Assembly (NCBI RefSeq): GCF_031198435.1
Contig: NZ_CP133548.1
Location: 4,312,001-4,376,000 of the forward strand
Length of the DNA: 64,000 nucleotides
Origin: Pleionea litopenaei
Lineage (GTDB): Bacteria > Pseudomonadota > Gammaproteobacteria > Enterobacterales > Kangiellaceae
Direction: 5' to 3'
The position numbers and the translations under genes were made by a program. The notes under the pieces are model-generated. The model was not told where the DNA came from and did no database searches. It worked only from the letters and a program-made list of their open reading frames with translations. Positions 1-9,700 of the stretch are shown in pieces; position 1 is the stretch's first letter; each line of letters starts with the position of its first letter.

Positions 1-755
1 GTCGTATGCAACAAGCCTATCGAACGTTGGTAAGTAATCATGATGCATTTGGTATTCGTATTATTAGCAAAAATAATGACGTATATCAGTTTATTTCAAA
101 TGAACGCGACGTTACTTTGCCGATCATTGACTTTAGTCATGAGGACAATCCGGAGCAGTCTGCGCGGGTGTGGATAGATAACTTATTTGAAACTCCAATA
201 GAATTTGAAAATACTCAGATTTGCAAAGGGTTCTTACTAAAAATAAATGAGCAGGACTTTAGATATTTAGGATTTGCACATCATTTAGCAATGGACGGTT
301 GGGGTTTTACCAATTTATCACATTGTCTAGCGGATTATTACAACTCAGGGAGTGCGGACGAAGTAGTAACTGGTTGGAACGATGTTGTTTTAAAAGATAT
401 TAGTTATCGAGAAAGTAATCGATATCAAAAAGACGCAGAATACTGGTCTAGTCGTTTCTCTAATCTCCCTAAAGCAATGTTAACGCCTTATTATGAAGGC
501 GTCTACCACTCAACCGAACATGTAAGAAGTAAACGTTCCCGTAGCTATATTAATCGGTCTTTGTTTAATGCTATTGAACAGTTTTGTCGATCTGAGAATG
601 CCTCTTCTGCACAGTATTTTCTCGCGATACTTTGCGTGTATTTTTCGCGAGTGACTGGTCATTCTAATTTATCGTTTGGAATTCCTACTCATAAACGAAC
701 GGATAAGTTGCAAAAAAAATGCTCGGCGTTTTTGCGAGCGTCAATCCATTTTTAG
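1..755 (+). CDS. NRPS gene 1, 5' part: condensation domain fragment, open at left edge, ends at frameshift
   Basis: This is the N-terminal part of a peptide-bond-forming condensation (C) domain. The frame is open to the left edge (codon CGT precedes the ATG at position 6), so the true start lies outside the window and the ATG at 6 is only an internal Met. Visible are the second core motif region (SNHDAFGIRI) and the catalytic motif HHLAMDGWG near 280-305. The first core motif lies upstream, outside the window. The frame stops at 755, but the rest of the same C domain resumes without a gap in another frame from 719, after an A8 run at 712-719. This is therefore the 5' half of the next CDS rather than a separate gene. 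The WG after the DG motif, and RHQKYP further on, recall starter-type C domains that attach an acyl group. That is a weak inference, because a normal L-L type cannot be excluded. Confidence 0.85.
   Translation, partial: RMQQAYRTLVSNHDAFGIRIISKNNDVYQFISNERDVTLPIIDFSHEDNPEQSARVWIDNLFETPIEFENTQICKGFLLKINEQDFRYLGFAHHLAMDGWGFTNLSHCLADYYNSGSADEVVTGWNDVVLKDISYRESNRYQKDAEYWSSRFSNLPKAMLTPYYEGVYHSTEHVRSKRSRSYINRSLFNAIEQFCRSENASSAQYFLAILCVYFSRVTGHSNLSFGIPTHKRTDKLQKKCSAFLRASIHF
711..722 (+). other. Frame break in an A8 run inside the first C domain
   Basis: The run of eight A at 712-719 is read CAA AAA AAA TGC in the upstream frame. The downstream frame continues at ATG 719. One more A, or a -1 slip on this run, would give QKKMLGVFASVNPF, which is ordinary C-domain sequence. 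Possible causes are a homopolymer sequencing error, a real deletion, slipped-strand phase variation, or transcriptional or ribosomal slippage. Confidence 0.85.
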
Positions 756-3700
756 TCGATGTTGATCCTAGTGCCGACTTTAACTCGTTATTACGTAAAA
801 TCTCAAGGTTGCAGAAAGCAGATTTTAGACATCAAAAATATCCGATAGGTGCTATTATTCGGGATGTAAAGAGTAATAAGAAATCACGTTTATACGATGT
901 TGTATTTAATTACTTAAAAACAGATTACAGCGACCTCTATTTTGGTACTCATAACGCAGAGGTTATTTACTCCAGTCATAATCATGACCCGGTTCCTCTT
1001 ACATTTACCATTTGGGATGGGGATAGTGATGATATAGAAATTCAGTTAGATTTCAACATGGCTTATTTTAACGCCGACGAAATCGATGCACTGACCGACA
1101 GATTTCACTTTTTGTTTCAACACGCGTTAGAAAATCATGCGCTTCCCATTCAAGAACTATCAATTATTACGCAGCAGGAATTTGAAAAATATTCATTGCC
1201 TAGCGTAAGCGTTAAAGCAACGTTTTTACAATCTTGGTCAGAGCAAGTCAATGCCCGCAATACGCAGGTAGCGGTTCGCAGTGGCGATGAGTCTTGGTGT
1301 TACGGTGAGCTAGAAGAGCAAGCGAATCGAGTGGCGAACTGGCTCAGTGCACAGGGTGTGCAAAAAGGCGATGTGATAGGAGTGTGTTTAGAGCGCAGCT
1401 TACCTTTAATGAGCCATTTGTTGGGTTGCCTAAAAGTCGGTGCGGCGTATTTGCCGCTGGATCCCAGTTACCCCGAACAACGCTTGCAGTACATGTTAAG
1501 CGATAGCCAAGCGCAATGGGTGTTGGTTGATGACGAGCATCCGGCATTTAAGCGTGAGGGCGTCAAGGTGTTCAATATTGCGTCGACGGATTATCAAGCG
1601 GCGTTATTTGCAAGTGCATCTGAGTATCGTACCGAGGTAAAGGCAGGCGATTTGGCTTACCTGATTTACACGTCCGGCTCAACGGGCCAGCCGAAAGGTG
1701 TGATGGTGAGTCATGGCAACGTAGCGAACTTTTTAATGAGCATGCAAGAGCAACCCGGTTGCCAAGTCGGAGATCGTTTATTGGCGGTGACACCGATCAG
1801 CTTCGACATTCATGTATTGGAATTATTTTTACCGTTGATAAGTGGTGCGGAAGTGGTGCTGTGTCGTCGAGAAGACAGTGTCGATGGAGCGCGTTTGTCG
1901 GCACAGTTAGCGGAGCATGAAATCACGATGATGCAAGCGACCCCGATGACTTGGCGGTTGTTGCTCGACAGCGGAGAGTGGCCCACAGGGGTTATTTTGA
2001 AGGCGTTGTGTGGTGGAGAACGTTTAGCGGAGGATTTAGCGAGTCGTTTGTTAGAGCGAGTGGATTCGCTATGGAATATGTATGGACCGACGGAAACGAC
2101 GGTGTGGTCGACCTGCGCGCGGCTGACGAATGAAGGTGTGAGCATCGGTTATCCGATAGCGAATACGCAATGCTATGTGTTGAGTGAGTCGAGAGAGCTG
2201 TTACCGCGAGGCGTCAGTGGAGAGTTGTATATAGGCGGAGCGGGTGTAACGCAGGGATATTGGCAGCGAGAAGCGTTAACGGCGGAGCGTTATTGTGACA
2301 ATCCGTTTGTAGAAGATGGACAAGAACGGATGTATCGAACGGGCGATCGAGTGCGATATTTGGCGGACGGACGTTTGCACTATGAAGGTCGAGTGGATGA
2401 GCAGGTCAAGCTGCGAGGGCAGCGAATAGAGCCGGGAGAAATCGAAAGCGTTTTAGTCGAGCATGAAGGGTTACGATCAGCGGTGGTAACGATTCAATCG
2501 GGAGCGGGAGAGGATGATGGTCGCTTGGTGGCCTATGTGGTCTTGGCTGACAAAGAGGCGTTGTTAGACGAGGGAGAGTTAGCGGAGCGATTGCGTGACT
2601 ATTTAGAGCCCCGTTTACCACTGCATCTGATCCCGAGTGCTTATGCGGTGTTAGAGGCTTTGCCCTTAACGCCGAATGGCAAGGTAGATAAACGAGCGTT
2701 GCCGGCCATCGCGGTAACGGCGGAGTCAGATTATGTAGCGCCCAGTGGTGCGACAGAAACGGAGCTGGCAACACTCTGGGCGACGTTATTGCAACGGCCG
2801 GTTGAGAGCATCAGCGCGACGGCCAACTTTTTTGAGTTAGGTGGCCACTCTTTGCTCGCGGTGCAGCTGGCCAACGGCGTTGAAGACTCGTTGCATCGAC
2901 AGTTATCGATTCGTCATATTTTTGAACACCCTGAACTGCGCAGGTTAGCGCAATTTATTACGTCGTCGGCGCCAGCGTCGTCCAGTCAGGCGATCCCCGC
3001 GGTTACTTCAGAGCACAGCGCAGCACCGTTATCGTATGCGCAGCAACGACTTTGGTTAATCGATCAACTGCAAGGCAACAGCGCGGAGTACAACATGCCA
3101 GCGGCGCTGCGATTAAAGGGAACCTTCGATCGTGAGATAGCGCAAGGGGCCGTACAAGCGATCATGCAACGACATCGGATTTTGCGCAGTGGTTATCGAG
3201 CGAGTGGAGAGGGTGCCGAGCAGTACGTGCGGCCGGAAGGGTCATGGGTGTTGTCTTACCACGACTTGCGTGGAGAGTTGAGAGAAGAGCAACCGCAGCG
3301 ACTGAAGCAATTGTTAAGCGCGGAAATGGAAACGCCGTTTGATTTAACGCGAGACCTGCCGGTTCGAGTGAGTTACGTGCAGCTCAGTGATGAAGAGGAA
3401 GACGCGAGCGGTGTGTTGTTGTTTACCTTGCATCACATAGCGGCGGATGGCTGGTCAGTACGGCTATTGATTGAAGAGTTTATGGCGTATTACGCAGCGG
3501 GAGTGACGGGTGCGCCGGCGGCCTTAAGGCCATTGTCGGTGCAGTACAGTGATTACGCGGTGTGGCAACGAACGACACACACAGACTCTGCTTTAGCGGA
3601 GTCATTGGGGTATTGGACAAAGCAATTAGCGGGAGTCCCTCAAGCCCACAACGTACCCTTGGACCGTCCTCGACCGAGTCATAAACAGTATCAAGGAGGG

Positions 3701-6700
3701 GTGTACCGGACGGCGCTAAGCGCAGCGTTGCTGTCGAACGTGCAGGCGTTAGCGCATACGCATCAGATGACGTTGTTTATGGTGCTGCACGGTGTTGTGA
3801 ATTTAGTGTTGGCCCGCCACAGCAATGAGCGTGAAGTCATCATAGGAACACCGGTTGCCAACCGAATGCGCGCCGAGTTAGCGCCGTTGATCGGTTGCTT
3901 TGTGAATACCTTAGTGCTCAGAGGGCGCACGGATTTCGCATCAGTGACGGAGTATTTTGAGCATATACGGCAAGTGAACTTGGATGCACAGATGCATCAA
4001 GATGTGCCGTTTGAGCAGCTGCTGGAGCAGTGCTCGGTAGAACGGAGTTTACAGCACACACCATTGTTCCAATTAATGTTGCGGCTAGAAGAGGATGAGC
4101 TGTCGAAGCTGACGTTGCCAGGCCTATCCATTACGCCCGTGGCGTTAGAGCAAACCATGGCCAAGTTTGACTTGGATATTAACGTTCGTCTGTTGTCGGA
4201 AGGCGCGGAGTTTGAATGGCATTACGATGAGTCGATTTTAACGGCTGAGCATGTGGCTCAGTTAAGCAGCGATGTGATGACGCTGTTGCAGCAAGTCGTG
4301 CAGCAGCCAAACGCGAAACTCGCGGAGTTATCGATGTTGTCGGCTCAAGCGGAAGCGGAGTTGATGGCCTTAGGACGTGGTGCGCCGTTGCCATCGTCGG
4401 CGGGAGAGCGTTGTTTGCATCAGTGGGTAGAAGCGCAAGTGGCTGCGCACCCTGAACGAATAGCGGTGCGCTGTGCGAGTCAATCACTGACTTATCAGCA
4501 ATTGAATGCGGCGGCCAATCGCTTAGCTCATTATCTGCGAGCCGAAGGGGTGGATGTGGAAACGCCCGTGGGGATCAGTTTGACGCGAACATCGCAGATG
4601 GTGGTTGCGTTATTGGGTGTCTTAAAAGCAGGAGGGAGTTACGTTGCATTAGATCCCAATTATCCGTCGGAGCGCTTAGCGTACATCGTGGAGGATACGG
4701 AGTTATCCCATGTGCTGTGTGAACGTAAAGTGGAGCATCAGGTTGCTTGGCCGAGGGGTGTAAAGCTGCACTTATTGGATGAGTTGGGAGAGCGTTTAGC
4801 GGAGCAGTCAGACAGTGCGTTAGAGGTAGCGGTTCAGCCGGAGCATTTAGCGTATTTAATTTACACCTCAGGCTCAACGGGTCGTCCGAAGGGCGTGATG
4901 ATTGAACATCGCAGTGCCAGTAGTTTGCTGGCGTGGTCGCAAGATTATTACCGAGCGGATGAGATGAAAGAAGTCTTGGCGAGCACATCGTTGAACTTCG
5001 ACTTGTCGGTGTTTGAGGTGTTCGCGCCGTTGAGTGTGGGTGGCAGTTGTCGCGTCGTGGATTCGATTTTGAGCGTGTTGGAGGACGATTATTCAAGCGT
5101 GAGTTTAATCAACACGGTGCCGTCGGGAATGGAAGCGCTGGTGCGAGCGGAGCGAGTACCCGCGACAGTCCAGACCATTAATTTAGCGGGAGAGCCGTTA
5201 TCAGGACGTTTAGTCAATGAGCTATTAGCGCAGGGCTCCGTGAAGCGAGTCGTGAACTTGTACGGTCCTTCGGAAGATACGACCTATTCGACGGTGAAGG
5301 CGTTTGAGTCGGAGCAGGCGACGGCCCCGAGTATAGGTCGAGCGGTGAGTGGGACGCACTTATATGTGTTGGATAAAGACGGTCAATTAGCCCCGAGAGG
5401 TGTGATCGGCGAGCTGTACATAGGGGGCGCAGGGTTAGCGCGAGGTTATTTAAATCAGCCGAGTTTAACGAACGAGCGATTCATCTCGGCGGCGTTTACG
5501 GCGGGCGCGGGAAGCCGTTTGTATCGAACCGGAGATTGGGTGCGTTATAACAACGAGGGCGATTTGGAGTTTCTGGGTCGTGCCGATGAGCAGGTTAAGA
5601 TCCGAGGGTTTCGGGTCGAGCTTGGCGAAGTACAGCATCAATTATTGTCGTGTGCGGTGGTGAGTGACGGCGTGGTGATAGCGCAAGAGGGACACTTGGT
5701 TGCGTATGTAGTGTTGGCAGAAGGCGCAGACGAAGTGCGTGTGCGCGAGTACATGAAGCAGCGACTACCGGATTATATGCAACCGTCGCGTTACGGTGTC
5801 TTAGAGGCTTTGCCCTTAACGCCGAATGGCAAGGTAGATAAACGAGCGTTGCCGGCCATCACGGTAACGGCGGAGTCAGATTATGTAGCGCCCAGTGGTG
5901 CGACAGAAACGGAGCTGGCAACACTCTGGGCGACGTTATTGCAACGGCCGGTTGAGAGCATCAGCGCGACGGCCAACTTTTTTGAGCTAGGTGGCCACTC
6001 TTTGCTCGCGGTACAGCTGGCCAACGGCGTTGAAGACTCGTTGCATCGACAGTTATCGATTCGTCATATTTTTGAACACCCTGAACTGCGCAGGTTAGCG
6101 CAATTTATTACGTCGTCGGCGCCAGCGTCGTCCAGTCAGGCGATCCCCGCGGTTACTTCAGAGCACAGTGCAGCACCGTTATCGTATGCGCAGCAACGAC
6201 TTTGGTTAATCGATCAACTGCAAGGCAACAGCGCGGAGTACAACATGCCAGCCGCGCTGCGATTAAAGGGAACCTTCGATCGTGAGATAGCGCAAGGGGC
6301 CATACAAGCGATCATGCAACGACACCGGATTTTGCGCAGTGGTTATCGAGCGAGTGGAGAGGGTGCCGAGCAGTACGTGCGGTCGGAAGGGTCATGGGTG
6401 TTGTCTTACCACGACTTGCGTGGAGAGTTGAGAGAAGAGCAACCGCAGCGACTGAAGCAATTGTTGAGCGTGGAAATGGAAACGCCGTTTGATTTAACGC
6501 GAGACCTGCCGGTTCGAGTGAGTTACGTGCAGCTCAGTGATGAAGAGGAAGACGCGAGCGGTGTGTTGTTGTTTACCTTGCATCACATAGCGGCGGATGG
6601 CTGGTCAGTACGGCTATTGATTGAAGAGTTTATGGCGTATTACGCAGCGGGAGTGACGGGTGCGCCGGCGGCCTTAAGGCCATTGTCGGTGCAGTACAGT

Positions 6701-9700
6701 GATTACGCGGTGTGGCAACGAACGACACACACAGACTCTGCTTTAGCGGAGTCATTGGGGTATTGGACAAAGCAATTAGCGGGAGTCCCTCAAGCCCACA
6801 ATGTACCCTTGGACCGTCCTCGACCGAGTCATAAACAGTATCAAGGAGGGGTGTACCGGACGGCGCTAAGCGCAGCGTTGCTGTCGAACGTGCAGGCGTT
6901 AGCGCATACGCATCAGATGACGTTGTTTATGGTGCTGCACGGTGTTGTGAATTTAGTGTTGGCCCGCCACAGCAATGAGCGTGAAGTCATCATAGGAACA
7001 CCGGTTGCCAACCGAATGCGCGCCGAGTTAGCGCCGTTGATCGGTTGCTTTGTGAATACCTTAGTGCTCAGAGGGCGCACGGATTTCGCATCAGTGACGG
7101 AGTATTTTGAGCATATACGGCAAGTGAACTTGGATGCACAGATGCATCAAGATGTGCCGTTTGAGCAGCTGCTGGAGCAGTGCTCGGTAGAGCGGAGTTT
7201 ACAGCACACACCATTGTTCCAATTAATGTTGCGGCTAGAAGAGGATGAGCTGTCGAAGCTGACGTTGCCAGGCCTATCCGTTACGCCCGTGGCGTTAGAG
7301 CAAACCATGGCCAAGTTTGACTTGGATATTAACGTTCGTCTGTTGTCGGAAGGCGCGGAGTTTGAATGGCATTACGATGAGTCGATTTTAACGGCTGAGC
7401 ATGTGGCTCAGTTAAGCAGCGATGTGATGACGCTGTTGCAGCAAGTCGTGCAGCAGCCAAACGCGAAACTCGCGGAGTTATCGATGTTGTCGGCTCAAGC
7501 GGAAGCGGAGTTGATGGCCTTAGGACGTGGTGCGCCGTTGCCATCGTCGGCGGGAGAGCGTTGTTTGCATCAGTGGGTAGAAGCGCAAGTGGCTGCGCAC
7601 CCTGAACGAATAGCGGTGCGTTGTGCGAGTCAATCACTGACTTATCAGCAATTGAATGCGGCGGCCAATCGCTTAGCTCATTATCTGCGAGCCGAAGGAG
7701 TGGATGTGGAAACGCCCGTGGGGATCAGTTTGACGCGAACATCGCAGATGGTGGTTGCGTTATTGGGTGTCTTAAAAGCAGGAGGGAGTTACGTCGCATT
7801 AGATCCCAATTATCCGTCGGAGCGCTTAGCGTACATCGTGGAGGATACGGAGTTATCCCATGTGCTGTGTGAACGTAAAGTGGAGCATCAGGTTGCTTGG
7901 CCGAGGGGTGTAAAGCTGCACTTATTGGATGAGTTGGGGGAGCGTTTAGCGGAGCAGTCAGACAGTGCGTTAGAGGTAGCGGTTCAGCCGGAGCATTTAG
8001 CGTATTTAATTTACACCTCAGGCTCAACGGGTCGTCCGAAGGGCGTGATGATTGAACATCGCAGTGCCAGTAGTTTGCTGGCGTGGTCGCAAGATTATTA
8101 CCGAGCGGACGAGATGAAAGAAGTCTTGGCGAGCACATCGTTGAACTTCGACTTGTCGGTGTTTGAGGTGTTCGCGCCGTTGAGTGTGGGTGGCAGTTGT
8201 CGCGTCGTGGATTCGATTTTGAGCGTGTTGGAGGACGATTATTCAAGCGTGAGTTTAATCAACACGGTGCCGTCGGGAATGGAAGCGTTGGTGCGAGCGG
8301 AGCGAGTACCCGCGACAGTCCAGACCATTAATTTAGCGGGAGAGCCGTTATCAGGACGTTTAGTCAATGAGCTATTAGCGCAGGGCTCCGTGAAGCGAGT
8401 CGTGAACTTGTACGGTCCTTCGGAAGATACGACCTATTCGACGGTGAAGGCGTTTGAGTCGGAGCAGGCGACGGCCCCGAGTATAGGTCGAGCGGTGAGT
8501 GGGACGCACTTATATGTGTTGGATAAAGACGGTCAATTAGCCCCGAGAGGTGTGATCGGCGAGCTGTACATAGGGGGCGCAGGGTTAGCGCGAGGTTATT
8601 TAAATCAGCCGAGTTTAACGAACGAGCGATTCATCTCGGCGGCGTTTACGGCGGGCGCGGGAAGCCGTTTGTATCGAACCGGAGATTGGGTGCGTTATAA
8701 CAACGAGGGCGATTTGGAGTTTCTGGGTCGTGCCGATGAGCAGGTTAAGATCCGAGGGTTTCGGGTCGAGCTTGGCGAAGTGCAGCACCAATTATTGTCG
8801 TGTGCGGTGGTGAGTGACGGCGTGGTGATAGCGCAAGAGGGACACTTGGTTGCGTATGTAGTGTTGGCAGAAGGCGCAGACGAAGTGCGTGTGCGCGAGT
8901 ACATGAAGCAGCGACTACCGGATTATATGCAACCGTCGCGTTACGGTGTCTTAGAGGCTTTGCCCTTAACGCCGAATGGCAAGGTAGATAAACGAGCGTT
9001 GCCGGCCATCGCGGTAACGGCGGAGTCAGATTATGTAGCGCCCAGTGGTGCGACAGAAACGGAGCTGGCAACACTCTGGGCGACGTTATTGCAACGGCCG
9101 GTTGAGAGCATCAGCGCGACGGCCAACTTTTTTGAGCTAGGTGGCCACTCTTTGCTCGCGGTACAGCTGGCTAACGGCGTTGAAGATTCGCTGAATCGTC
9201 AGTTATCGATTCGTCATATTTTTGAACACCCTGAACTGCGCAGGTTAGCGCAATTTATTACGTCGTCGGCGCCAGCGTCGTCCAGTCAGGCGATCCCCGC
9301 GGTTACTTCAGAGCACAGCGCCGCACCGTTATCGTATGCGCAGCAACGACTTTGGTTAATCGATCAACTGCAAGGCAACAGCGCGGAGTACAACATGCCA
9401 GCGGCGCTGCGATTAAAGGGAACCTTCGATCGTGAGATAGCGCAAGGGGCCATACAAGCGATCATGCAACGACATCGGATTTTGCGCAGTGGTTATCGAG
9501 CGAGTGGAGAGGGTGCCGAGCAGTACGTGCGGTCGGAAGGGTCATGGGTGTTGTCTTACCACGACTTGCGTGGAGAGTTGAGAGAAGAGCAACCGCAGCG
9601 ACTGAAGCAATTGTTAAGCGCGGAAATGGAAACGCCGTTTGATTTAACGCGAGACCTGCCGGTTCGAGTGAGTTACGTGCAGCTCAGTGATGAAGAGGAA

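Noticed and set aside
1344-5096. Many minus-strand ORFs of 60-170 codons opposite the GC-rich modules
   Set aside because: They recur at the same place in every module copy, are rich in Pro/Thr/Ser/Arg as expected for antisense shadows, and overlap well-supported NRPS domains.
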